Positions 15,094-23,104 of a stretch of 30,353 nt of DNA are shown one piece after another (positions within the stretch are counted from its first letter, which is position 1; the number at the start of each line of letters is the position of its first letter). The translations under genes were made by a program, and so were the position numbers. A model generated the notes under the pieces. That model saw nothing but the letters and a program-made list of their open reading frames with translations. It had not been told where the DNA came from and made no database searches. Origin of the DNA: Ignavibacteria bacterium. Its GTDB lineage: Bacteria; Bacteroidota; Ignavibacteria; Tepidaquicellales; Tepidaquicellaceae. The stretch spans positions 1-30,353 of the forward strand of contig JADJTX010000038.1 in the NCBI GenBank assembly GCA_016710985.1. Reading direction: 5' to 3'.

Positions 15094-15942
15094 ATGAATC
15101 TACGAAAAACTATTTTTACTTTATTAGCCGTTGTATTCCTTATTTCGATCTATCAGAATATTTTAGCATTAAGGGACGGTATAGTCGGCTGGACAAAGAA
15201 AACCCGAGATCCGCAGCTTCAGGGATGCATATGTCACGGACTGGATCCCTCAACAAATGTATTTGTCGGCATCTCCGGACCGTCTTCGGTAGAAGCTAAT
15301 GATACTGCAATATATTATCTTAAAATAACTAACGGACCCAAACAGGCGGGAGGATGTGATATTTCTACGAGCCTGGGACGCGTAATTACATCTGCTCTGG
15401 ATACAACTCTGAGAACTGAAGAGTCTGTTTTCGAACCTTTCGGTTTTGAGCTTACACATAAGTATCCGAAATTATTTGTAAATGATACACTCACTTTTAT
15501 TTTCAAATACATTGCGCCGAATACACCTAACGTAACCGATACAATTTTTGCAAACGGCAACTCTGTAAATCATGATACATCGAGCTTCGGAGACGAATGG
15601 AATTTTGCGAATAACTTCCTTGTATCTGTTACTCCTAAAGTAAGTATTGCCGGTAACAGCAGCATTGCAAAAGGATTCGAGCTGCAGCAGAATTATCCGA
15701 ACCCTTTTAATCCGGAAACAATAATTAATTTCAATATCAGCAAGTCATCAAACATCTCTCTTCAGATATTTGATGCGACAGGAAGATCTATTGCAGATCT
15801 GATCAACAATAAGTTTTATAACTCCGGAAATTATTCAGTGACTTTTAATGCCGGACAGTATGGACTTACCAGCGGAGTTTATTTTTATAAGCTGAGTTCG
15901 AATTCTGTTTCGGAGCTGAAGAAGATGATTCTCGTGAAATAG
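15094..15942 (+). CDS. Exported protein with a C-x-C-H motif and T9SS sorting domain
   Basis: This is a 282-residue protein. The N-terminal signal (about residues 1-26) is followed by GWTKKTRDPQLQGCICHGLDPS, with Cys45, Cys47 and His48. The middle (about 55-185) is a beta-rich domain (VGISGPSSVEANDTAIYYLK, GGCDISTSLGR). This layout resembles proteins annotated as choice-of-anchor V (Reeler-like) domains, which have a C-x-(x)-C-H element near the N-terminus. A covalent heme would need CxxCH, so the single residue between the cysteines argues against ordinary cytochrome c. Residues about 195-282 form a T9SS domain (LQQNYPNPFNPETIINFNIS to ELKKMILVK). The role is unknown. Confidence 0.88.
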   Translation: MNLRKTIFTLLAVVFLISIYQNILALRDGIVGWTKKTRDPQLQGCICHGLDPSTNVFVGISGPSSVEANDTAIYYLKITNGPKQAGGCDISTSLGRVITSALDTTLRTEESVFEPFGFELTHKYPKLFVNDTLTFIFKYIAPNTPNVTDTIFANGNSVNHDTSSFGDEWNFANNFLVSVTPKVSIAGNSSIAKGFELQQNYPNPFNPETIINFNISKSSNISLQIFDATGRSIADLINNKFYNSGNYSVTFNAGQYGLTSGVYFYKLSSNSVSELKKMILVK

Positions 15943-16050
15943 GTATTGAGTATTGGGTATTGAGTATTGGGTATTGAGTATTGGGTATTGAGTATTGGGT
16001 ATTGAGTATTGGGTATTGAGTATTGGGTATTGAGTATTGGGTATTGAGTA
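15943..16050. repeat. 14-bp tandem array (GTATTGAGTATTGG)
   Basis: Almost eight near-perfect units start immediately after the TAG stop of the preceding gene and end where a second, 9-bp array begins. Confidence 0.9.
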
Positions 16051-16051
16051 A

Positions 16052-16152
16052 AACTATACAAACTACACAAACTAAACAAACTAAACGAACTATACGAACT
16101 ATACAAACTATATGAACTATATGAACTATATGAACTATATGAACTATATGAA
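16052..16152. repeat. 9-bp tandem array (AACTATATG) including the stop codon of the 16144 gene
   Basis: About eleven units are present, with AACTATACA/AACTAAACA variants at the left and pure AACTATATG at the right. On the minus strand the unit is TTCATATAG, which is the last two codons plus stop (Phe-Ile-stop) of the gene ending at 16144. Confidence 0.85.
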
Positions 16153-17604
16153 CTGATCCATCTTCTCCAGCAGCCAGTTCTTATGTCTCAACCTAAGGAC
16201 TTTATCAAGTTCTATATCTTCCCTAAGCTCCTTTTGCTTTTCCCGATCAGGATTTTCTTTAACTGTCAGAAGTTTCTTCAGATAGTTAAAGAATTTCAGA
16301 TAAGCCTGTTTCGTGACACTTTCTATTTCGTCATTATTTCCGATAAAATGTTTTGATGAATCTATGTAATAATAAAGCAGCTCGGATTTATTCAGCTCGA
16401 AGTAAGCTTTAGCCGAGAGAATCCTTACGTGAAGTTTATCTCTGAGATCAATGAACCCGACTTTATTGAGATGCTCAAGTGAATTGGCATATTCTTTTTT
16501 TGCATAATATATATAACCCCATGCGAGCGAACTCATTGTTTTCTGATGTCCCTTTATAAGCTTAGAAGTAAATTCTTTCACAAAATTCTCAGCCCATTTT
16601 ATTTCACCTAAAGAAAGTGCGTTCCTTATAATCTGATGGTAAAGCGCTTTGTCAATTCTCCGGTTGCCGTATGTATCAATCCCCTTTTCCAGACGGAATT
16701 TATTTATTTCAAAAAGTAACTTCAGGAACTTACGGTTGCCCAATCTCATCTTATGTGCACAGTAATTTGCGAGGGAAATCAAAGTATTCTTTTGTTCCAG
16801 TTTGTCAAACTGATCATAGTTATCATCAAAGAATTTCTTCATTTCAAAAAAATAGCTCTCTTCATTTTCATCCAGAGCGCACATTATTTTATTGTAGTAA
16901 AACATTAATACAGGAGCATGTTTGTGATTATTTTCCTTTGCAGCTTCGACGAACTTCTTAAGATCAAGATTTTTGACATATTCAATTGCGTTGCTGATAT
17001 CCTTACCTGCATTATACATCAGCTTAATAATCTGGAGATCCCAAACCGAGATCGACAAGTCAGCCATTAAATTTAATATTAAATATTCAGTGCTGTTTAT
17101 ATTTGACTCAAAACTCTTATCCAGTCTTCCCTTAAGTGAAGTCCAGTAGTCAGCTTTATTGTTTTCAATGATCCATTTAGAATAGAAATAATCTTTACCA
17201 TATTTAACTAGAGGTAAATTTTTATCTGCTGTCTCAATTTCTTTCAGCATCTGTTTATCCAGATTTCTGTTTGATAGTTCATCAAATACAATAATAAATC
17301 TTTCCAGTTTATTATTCTTCAAAGCTGTCTGCAAAAGAAATTCAATTGCAAGCTTCTCAAGCTGTGAGACCTGATTCCACATCACCTGTTTGTTGAATTT
17401 CTTTCCGGGATATAATTTAGTATAAATAAATTCGGAAGTTAAATTTTCATTTTCAAATAAAGGGTAAAACTTTTTAAGCTCATTTAAGAAAGGAAGATGA
17501 TTTCTGCCTTTGTTGAAAAAAGGAGATGCGATAAATTTTTCAAAGAGTTTTATCTCATCTTTAGTGAAGGTCTTTAGAGTCTGAATCAGCTTGGTATCAT
17601 TCAT
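16144..17604 (-). CDS. Uncharacterised large helical protein, cytoplasmic
   Basis: This is a 486-residue protein without a signal peptide or membrane segment. It is almost entirely helical and charged. It opens with LIQTLKTFTKDEIKLFEKFI and ASPFFNKGRNHLPFLNEL. It continues with repeated helix pairs reminiscent of TPR-like solenoids (for example WGYIYYAKKEYANSLEHLNK and RILSAKAYFELNKSELLYYY). I recall similar proteins of unknown function in Bacteroidetes with the same opening, but cannot name a role. Its stop codon is the first unit of a 9-bp tandem repeat. It stands alone between two exported-protein genes. Confidence 0.8.
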   Translation of the reverse strand: MNDTKLIQTLKTFTKDEIKLFEKFIASPFFNKGRNHLPFLNELKKFYPLFENENLTSEFIYTKLYPGKKFNKQVMWNQVSQLEKLAIEFLLQTALKNNKLERFIIVFDELSNRNLDKQMLKEIETADKNLPLVKYGKDYFYSKWIIENNKADYWTSLKGRLDKSFESNINSTEYLILNLMADLSISVWDLQIIKLMYNAGKDISNAIEYVKNLDLKKFVEAAKENNHKHAPVLMFYYNKIMCALDENEESYFFEMKKFFDDNYDQFDKLEQKNTLISLANYCAHKMRLGNRKFLKLLFEINKFRLEKGIDTYGNRRIDKALYHQIIRNALSLGEIKWAENFVKEFTSKLIKGHQKTMSSLAWGYIYYAKKEYANSLEHLNKVGFIDLRDKLHVRILSAKAYFELNKSELLYYYIDSSKHFIGNNDEIESVTKQAYLKFFNYLKKLLTVKENPDREKQKELREDIELDKVLRLRHKNWLLEKMDQFI

Positions 17605-17709
17605 TATCTGATTAGTTGTATATTATAAAATAACCTTAATAATGCTCATAAATCAATGCATATATGATTTTTCACCAAATGATCATGATTAGTTTCCGAA
17701 TAAACTCTC

Positions 17710-17742
17710 TTTGCTATCACCGGATTTAATGATGTATTTTTG
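17710..17742 (+). promoter_or_regulatory. Bacteroidetes-type promoter for the 17785 gene
   Basis: TTTG at 17710-17713, a 21-base spacer and TATTTTTG at 17735-17742 match the phylum consensus closely. Transcription would begin about 17748-17750, inside the GTGCAC repeat pair. Confidence 0.6.
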
Positions 17743-17746
17743 TAAA

Positions 17747-17764
17747 GTGCACTTGAAGGTGCAC
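17747..17764. promoter_or_regulatory. GTGCAC-N6-GTGCAC repeat, likely operator
   Basis: Two GTGCAC hexamers (17747-17752 and 17759-17764), each palindromic, are separated by TTGAAG. They sit on the predicted transcription start and 20 bases before the start codon of a ribbon-helix-helix protein. Paired short sites spaced about 12 bases apart are typical of operators bound by two RHH dimers, so autoregulation is a reasonable inference. Confidence 0.5.
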
Positions 17765-17784
17765 AAAATTAAAACCTGATTAGC

Positions 17785-17988
17785 ATGATCATTAAGAAAA
17801 GAACAAGTCGAAAAACTTCAAAAGGATACCGGCTAAAAGATTCCACACATAAAATGATTGAAAAAATACAGCTGATGATCAACGCGAGCAAGGACACGGT
17901 AATAAGCAGGGCTGTAAAATTATATTACAATCAGATTAGCATTGAAAGAAAAACATCTCTTATAAACAACACAAAATCAATCAAATAA
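17785..17988 (+). CDS. Small ribbon-helix-helix (CopG/Arc-like) DNA-binding protein
   Basis: This is a 67-residue basic protein. Residues 14-17 (GYRL) fit the DNA-contacting strand, 18-33 (KDSTHKMIEKIQLMIN) helix 1, and 35-50 (SKDTVISRAVKLYYNQ) helix 2, with the S/K-D-T-V-I-S-R-A pattern typical of RHH proteins at the start of helix 2. It would bind DNA as a dimer. No toxin gene follows: the next gene is a secreted T9SS protein 37 bases downstream, so it is more likely a stand-alone regulator than an antitoxin. A promoter and paired GTGCAC sites directly upstream suggest that it represses its own transcription, and perhaps that of the downstream gene. Confidence 0.7.
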   Translation: MIIKKRTSRKTSKGYRLKDSTHKMIEKIQLMINASKDTVISRAVKLYYNQISIERKTSLINNTKSIK

Positions 17989-18025
17989 TCCTAACTCTGT
18001 TTTTAAAAAATAAATCAAACAAATT

Positions 18026-19054
18026 ATGAAAACATTTATCCTTATCGTAACATTGACTGCTTCACAGTGTTTAGCACAAATGACACTGACAAGCTCAAAC
18101 AATCCTGTAGCGGGAGACTTAGACAACTATGTCATCTGCGATACAAACAATATAACACAGGGCAATTCCGGTGCAAATCAAAACTGGAGTTTCTTAAACC
18201 TTATCAGGCAGGACTCGACTTCCGTAAATTTTGTAACGGCTGCATCTACTCCTTATTCAGCTCAGTTCCCTTCTTCAAATTTAGCCTCAACAAATGACAA
18301 CTCAAATTATAATTACATAACTACTTCATCGTCAAGCATGCTGATCAATGGTCTGGCAGGTCCGTCTCTTTTGGTTTCATATACTGATCCGCAGTTATAT
18401 TTACAGTATCCGTTTACATTCAACAGCGGCTTTTCGGATAATTTGTCCGCAACTTACAGTATTAGCGGGAGCACTGTCACAAGAACCGGAACTACTACAG
18501 TCAGCGGCGATGCATGGGGAACAATTAATTTGCCCATTGGCTCTTTTTCCAATTCTTTAAGAGTGAAATATAACATCACAACAAGAGATTCTTCAAATCC
18601 GGGAATACCTTTTGTCACCGAAACAAATGTGACTTCATACATCTGGTTTGTTCCGGGAAGGAAGTTTCCGGTATTCGAAATCATATATAGTACAATCACG
18701 GTCAACGGCGCACAATTCGGGAATAACAAAACAGTAAACTACAATGCCGGTTCAACGATAGGAATTACAAATATTTCAAGTGCAATTCCTGACAGCTATA
18801 CTCTCTCACAAAATTATCCTAATCCATTTAATCCGGTTACGAATCTGGAATTTGGGATTTCAATGACGGAATTTGTGTCATTAAAAATTTATGACATGCT
18901 TGGCAAAGAAGTTGCAACACTCGTTAATGAAGAGCTTGATCCGGGAACATACAAATATAGTTTCGATGCATCGGGTCTTACAAGCGGAATATATTTTTAT
19001 AAGATTACGGCGGGAGATTTTACTGAAACGAAAAGGATGAACTTAATTAAATAA
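18026..19054 (+). CDS. Secreted protein of unknown function with T9SS sorting domain
   Basis: This is a 342-residue protein with signal peptide MKTFILIVTLTASQCLAQ. The middle (residues about 20-245) is Ser/Thr/Asn-rich and beta-type, with no recognised domain. The last 85 residues are a type IX sorting domain: LSQNYPNPFNPVTNLEFGIS, SLKIYDMLGKEVATLVNE, LTSGIYFYKIT and KRMNLIK. The DNA coding NLEFGIS is 20 of 20 bases identical to that in the propeller gene at 12888. It lies 37 bases after the RHH gene on the same strand and could share its promoter. Confidence 0.85.
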   Translation: MKTFILIVTLTASQCLAQMTLTSSNNPVAGDLDNYVICDTNNITQGNSGANQNWSFLNLIRQDSTSVNFVTAASTPYSAQFPSSNLASTNDNSNYNYITTSSSSMLINGLAGPSLLVSYTDPQLYLQYPFTFNSGFSDNLSATYSISGSTVTRTGTTTVSGDAWGTINLPIGSFSNSLRVKYNITTRDSSNPGIPFVTETNVTSYIWFVPGRKFPVFEIIYSTITVNGAQFGNNKTVNYNAGSTIGITNISSAIPDSYTLSQNYPNPFNPVTNLEFGISMTEFVSLKIYDMLGKEVATLVNEELDPGTYKYSFDASGLTSGIYFYKITAGDFTETKRMNLIK

Positions 19055-19055
19055 G

Positions 19056-19142
19056 CGTGTGGAACGGGTGTGGAGTGTGTGGAGTGTGTGGAGTGTGTGG
19101 AGTGTGTGGAGTGTGTGGAGTGTGTTGAGTTAATGGAGTGTG
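19056..19142. repeat. 9-bp tandem array (GTGTGGAGT)
   Basis: About eight units, the first and last diverged, begin directly after the TAA stop of the 18026 gene. Confidence 0.85.
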
Positions 19143-19188
19143 TAAAGCGAAAGAGTGGAAGCAATCAGGATCAAAGAAGATTAAAGCT

Positions 19189-19288
19189 CTTTCAACTTTT
19201 AACTTTCAACTTTTAATTTTTAACTTTTAACTTTTAATTTTTAACTTTTAACTTTTAACTTTTAACTTTTAACTTTTAACTTTTAACT
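19189..19288. repeat. 7-bp tandem array (AACTTTT) abutting a start codon
   Basis: About fourteen units of TTTTAAC with CTTTCAACTTTT and AATTTTT variants end only four bases before the ATG at 19293. The transcript leader of that gene is therefore largely this array. Its first 28 bases match, inverted, the coiled-coil coding sequence at 22825-22852. Confidence 0.85.
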
Positions 19289-19292
19289 TAAA

Positions 19293-21146
19293 ATGACAAA
19301 AAGAATATTTTTAATTTTAATCATACCATTATCTTTCTTAGCCGGAAATGTTTTTTCGCAGGTAAGCCGTGAATGGCTTTCATCATATCATTTTGCTTCT
19401 GAAGATGCAAAGGATATAGCGGTTGATGGTGCAGGCAATGTATATATAACAGGCACCAGCAGCGGTAGTGCTGCAACAGTAAAGTACAACTCTGAGGGGG
19501 TTCAGCAATGGGCTGCAAGATATACCTCTGCAGTCAGCAGTGCAAGTGCGATTGCATTAGATCAATCAGGAAATGTATATGTTGCAGGGGCAATAAACGG
19601 ACTTACATCAAACTCTGACCTTGCTGCATTTAAGTATAATTCATCTGGAGTCCTGCAATGGGCGCGAAGTCTTGGCGGAACAGGAAACAGTATTGACGGG
19701 GCGTTTTCAATTGCTGTGGACGGATCAGGAAATGTCTATATCACCGGATTTAGTTATAACACCGGAACATTAAATGACTACACAACAATAAAGTATAATT
19801 CAGCAGGAGTACTGCAATGGGCAAGAGGCTACAACGGAACAGGAAACAACGTAGACTTTGCATACAGAATAGTACTGGACAGTTCGGATAATGTTTACGT
19901 TACCGGCTGGAGCAGAGGAAGCGGAACAAGTGATGATGACTATGCAACTATTAAATATAATTCAGCCGGAACTGAGCAATGGGTAAGAATCTATCAGGGA
20001 CCCGGAGACGGATTTGATCAGCCTAACGCAATTGCAGTTGATGCAACAGGTAATGTGTATGTAACAGGCAGGAGTTCAGGAATTACAACACAATACGACT
20101 ACGCTACTATCAAGTACAATTCATCAGGTGATTCGTTATGGGTTCAAAGATATGACGGTACACAAAGCAGTACTGATAACGGAAGATCTGTAGCAGTTGA
20201 TATTAACGGAAATGTATATGTCTTTGGTCAGAGCTATAACAGCGCATCTGACTATGATTTTGCAACTGTAAAATATAATTCTTCAGGTGTCTTTCAATGG
20301 GACAAAATATATAACGGTCCGGGTAACAGTGTCGAGAATGCAAATTCAATTACATTGGATAATGCCGGAGATGTATATGTTACCGGTTCGAGTGCAATGG
20401 CGGGACAAAATTATAATTATGCTACAGTAAAATACACAAGCTCCGGCATTGAGAAATGGAGTGATACTTATAACGGAACAGCCAGCGGGAGCGATGAATC
20501 TTTTTCAATAGCTGCTGATGCGGATGGTAATATTTATATAACAGGCGGAAGTGCAGGACTCGATCAGTTTAAAAATTATGTAACGATAAAGTATTCACAA
20601 AAACCGCGTGCTACAATAACGGGATTCATCGAAGGATTTTATGATCCTTCAACCGGTAAAATGATTAGCGATACTATGAAAGTTTATCTGAGAAATACAT
20701 CCTCCCCATTCAATATAGTTGATTCATCAAAATCTAAATTAGATTCATCCGGAACCGGAAAATTTAATTTTTCAGACATCACCAACGGAACAAACTACTA
20801 CATCGTTTTAAAACACAGAAATTCTATTGAGACCTGGAGCAGCGGAGGAAATTCTTTTTCCTCAGACACTTTATCATATGATTTTTCTAATGCTGCCACA
20901 AAAGCATTTGGGAATAACATGAAACTAACAGATGTATCTCCGATCAGATATGCAGTCTTCAGCGGTGATGCAAATCAGGACGGGTTTGTGAATCTGACTG
21001 ATGTTGTTAATATTAATAATGATGTGAACAATTTTTTAACCGGATACATATCTTCGGATGTAAACGGGGATGGCTCTGTAAATCTGACAGATCTTATAAT
21101 AGCGTACAATAATTCAGTTAGTTTTGTATCGAAGGTAAGACCGTAA
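19293..21146 (+). CDS. Exported SBBP-repeat beta-propeller with dockerin-like C-terminal tail
   Basis: This is a 617-residue protein. The signal peptide is MTKRIFLILIIPLSFLAGNVFSQ. Residues about 25-440 hold around eight units of 50 residues of the form DGSGNVYITGFSYN...DYTTIKYNSAGVLQWARGYNG, the SBBP beta-propeller repeat. Residues about 440-550 form a beta module (ATITGFIEGFYDPSTGKMIS, VYLRNTSSPFNIVDSSKSKL, NYYIVLKHRNSIETWSSGG). The end is a pair of calcium-loop repeats (GDANQDGFVNLTDVVNIN and DVNGDGSVNLTDLIIAYNN), dockerin-like. It lacks the NYPNPFNP sorting domain of its neighbours. The same C-terminal module is encoded, broken, at 29637-30353. Its leader is a pyrimidine-rich tandem array. 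Function is unknown, probably surface or extracellular. Confidence 0.88.
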   Translation: MTKRIFLILIIPLSFLAGNVFSQVSREWLSSYHFASEDAKDIAVDGAGNVYITGTSSGSAATVKYNSEGVQQWAARYTSAVSSASAIALDQSGNVYVAGAINGLTSNSDLAAFKYNSSGVLQWARSLGGTGNSIDGAFSIAVDGSGNVYITGFSYNTGTLNDYTTIKYNSAGVLQWARGYNGTGNNVDFAYRIVLDSSDNVYVTGWSRGSGTSDDDYATIKYNSAGTEQWVRIYQGPGDGFDQPNAIAVDATGNVYVTGRSSGITTQYDYATIKYNSSGDSLWVQRYDGTQSSTDNGRSVAVDINGNVYVFGQSYNSASDYDFATVKYNSSGVFQWDKIYNGPGNSVENANSITLDNAGDVYVTGSSAMAGQNYNYATVKYTSSGIEKWSDTYNGTASGSDESFSIAADADGNIYITGGSAGLDQFKNYVTIKYSQKPRATITGFIEGFYDPSTGKMISDTMKVYLRNTSSPFNIVDSSKSKLDSSGTGKFNFSDITNGTNYYIVLKHRNSIETWSSGGNSFSSDTLSYDFSNAATKAFGNNMKLTDVSPIRYAVFSGDANQDGFVNLTDVVNINNDVNNFLTGYISSDVNGDGSVNLTDLIIAYNNSVSFVSKVRP

Positions 21147-21147
21147 T

Positions 21148-21280
21148 AGTTCATTGAGTTCGTAGAGTTCTTTGAGTTCTTTGAGTTCTTTGAGTTCAAT
21201 GAGTTTTTTGAGTTCGTAGAGTTCTTTGAGTTCGTAGAGTCATTAGAGTTTATTGAGTTCTTTGAGTTCGCAGAGTCATA
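21148..21280. repeat. 9-bp tandem array (TTTGAGTTC/GTAGAGTTC)
   Basis: About fourteen units follow directly after the stop of the propeller gene and precede the first S74 gene by some 45 bases. Confidence 0.85.
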
Positions 21281-21324
21281 AAGTTTATTTATGTTAATCA
21301 TTCATTCATTCATTTAAATCATAA

Positions 21325-23001
21325 TTGGAAATGAAAATTAAAAACTTAAGTGTATTAAAAATTGCAGTTATACTTTTTCTGACATTTACTGCGGAAGTAT
21401 TTTCTCAGAATATAACTAATACTCTCGGCACAAACGGAGTATTTACCATAAAGGATGCTTCAAATAATTACTTCATTTTAAACCAGACAACTGGGCAGGT
21501 GAATATTCTCAGATCACTCCGGCTTGAAAATACCACAGCTTCAGGATTTGGAACAATATTTAAAGGAGCCGACAGATTTCTGCATAACTTCGGATCGAAC
21601 AATACATTCTTAGGAATTAACTCCGGTAATTTTACAATGACAGGCTATAATAATACCGCAGTGGGTCACAGTTCCCTGTCTTCAAACACAACCGGATTTC
21701 ATAATACATCAATTGGAAATAATTCTTTATCAGCAAACACAACCGGAAACTATAATACAGCCGTCGGATTGTCTTCACTATTATCAAATATTGGCGGTTC
21801 TTATAATACAGCTCTTGGTGTTAATTCTTTACTTTCCAATATCTCCGGCAGTAATAATACGGCTTTGGGCAGCAATTCTTTAATTTCAAACACTTATGGC
21901 GATGCCAATACGGCAGTGGGATTATATTCCTTATACAATAATACCATTGGTGACGATAACACAGCTTTAGGGTTGTTTTCTTTATATTGGAACATCTCCG
22001 GAAATGTAAACACAGCTGTGGGATATTCTTCTTTATATCTCAACTCCACAGGCAATAATAATACAGCTTTAGGATTCCAATCGTTATTTGACAATACATC
22101 CGGAAGTAATAATACAGCTGTTGGCGATAAATCCTTATCCAACAACTCCAACGGAAATTATAACACGGCATTAGGATATTTTTCATTATTATCCAACACA
22201 ACAGGTCATAACAATACTGCGATAGGAACCGGCTCAATGTTCGCAAACACTACTGCCACCAACAACACAGCCCTGGGCTTTCAGTCTTTATATTCAAACA
22301 CTTCAGGTTTTAATAATACTGCTGTTGGAATTAACTCATTATTTTCCAACACCGGCAACTATAACACAGCATTAGGATTCAATGCAGGTTCTACAATTAC
22401 CACAGGTGCAAATTTAACCTGTATAGGAATTGATGCTGCGCCAAGTTCGGGTACGGCTATAGATCAGGTAACTCTTGGTAATGGATTTGTTCAGTCGCTT
22501 CGCTGCAATGTGCAGACAATTTCCAGCTTATCAGACATGAGAGATAAAAAGAATATAACGGAACTGTCATTAGGTCTGGATTTCTTAATGAAAGTAAAAC
22601 CGCGCCAGTTCAACTGGGATAAAAGAGAGTGGTATAAGAACAATACTTCAGACGGAAGCAAAATGAAGGAGGCACCGACTGCAGGATTCATTGCGCAGGA
22701 GCTTGATGAAGTTCAGATAAATGAAAATGCAGAATGGCTGAATCTTGTATTGAAAGATAATCCCGACAAGATCGAAGCGACATACGGAAATCTATTGCCG
22801 GTGATGGTGAAAGCTATACAGGAGTTAAAAGTTGAAAGTGAAAAGTTGAAAGTGGAAAATGAAAAACTAAAGAAGAACAATGAGAATTTAGTCTCTGAAG
22901 TTCAATCACTTAAATCAATGAATGATAAAATTGTAAAGTTAGAAAAAATGGTAAATGATTTGACAACAAATAAATATACATCACTGAACGAATCAAAATA
23001 A
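21325..23001 (+). CDS. S74-domain fibre protein 1 (NTAxGxxSL repeats, intramolecular chaperone)
   Basis: This is a 558-residue exported protein. The order is: signal ending EVFSQ; a conserved head (ITNTLGTNGVFTIKDASNNY, TGQVNILRSLRLENTT, IFKGADRFLHNF); a shaft of about fourteen 17-residue units of the form GNNNTALGFQSLFDNTS; and a linker. From Ser403 a peptidase S74 / chaperone-of-endosialidase domain follows (SDMRDKKNI, KVKPRQFNWDKREWY, TAGFIAQELDEV, YGNLLPVMVKAIQEL), then a coiled coil. In endosialidases this domain trimerises the fibre and cuts itself off through a Ser-Lys pair; Ser403 and Lys408 keep that spacing. Product: probably a secreted trimeric fibre. The shaft resembles the head repeats of trimeric autotransporters. 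No membrane anchor or T9SS domain is seen. Confidence 0.88.
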   Translation: MEMKIKNLSVLKIAVILFLTFTAEVFSQNITNTLGTNGVFTIKDASNNYFILNQTTGQVNILRSLRLENTTASGFGTIFKGADRFLHNFGSNNTFLGINSGNFTMTGYNNTAVGHSSLSSNTTGFHNTSIGNNSLSANTTGNYNTAVGLSSLLSNIGGSYNTALGVNSLLSNISGSNNTALGSNSLISNTYGDANTAVGLYSLYNNTIGDDNTALGLFSLYWNISGNVNTAVGYSSLYLNSTGNNNTALGFQSLFDNTSGSNNTAVGDKSLSNNSNGNYNTALGYFSLLSNTTGHNNTAIGTGSMFANTTATNNTALGFQSLYSNTSGFNNTAVGINSLFSNTGNYNTALGFNAGSTITTGANLTCIGIDAAPSSGTAIDQVTLGNGFVQSLRCNVQTISSLSDMRDKKNITELSLGLDFLMKVKPRQFNWDKREWYKNNTSDGSKMKEAPTAGFIAQELDEVQINENAEWLNLVLKDNPDKIEATYGNLLPVMVKAIQELKVESEKLKVENEKLKKNNENLVSEVQSLKSMNDKIVKLEKMVNDLTTNKYTSLNESK

Positions 23002-23104
23002 TATTTCAAACGATCTGTAATTAAATGATTATTGATTGAACATATAATCCATTATGTCTAATTTTAATTAAATCAATTATTCAAAAATTAAACTTGAGAC
23101 AAAA

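Noticed and set aside
15226..15237. Cytochrome c heme site
   Set aside because: The motif is C-x-C-H, not C-x-x-C-H.
21640..22380. CRISPR-like regular repeats in the S74 genes and in the 9-bp arrays
   Set aside because: The 51-bp periodicity is in-frame protein repetition with variable sequence, and the short arrays have no spacers.
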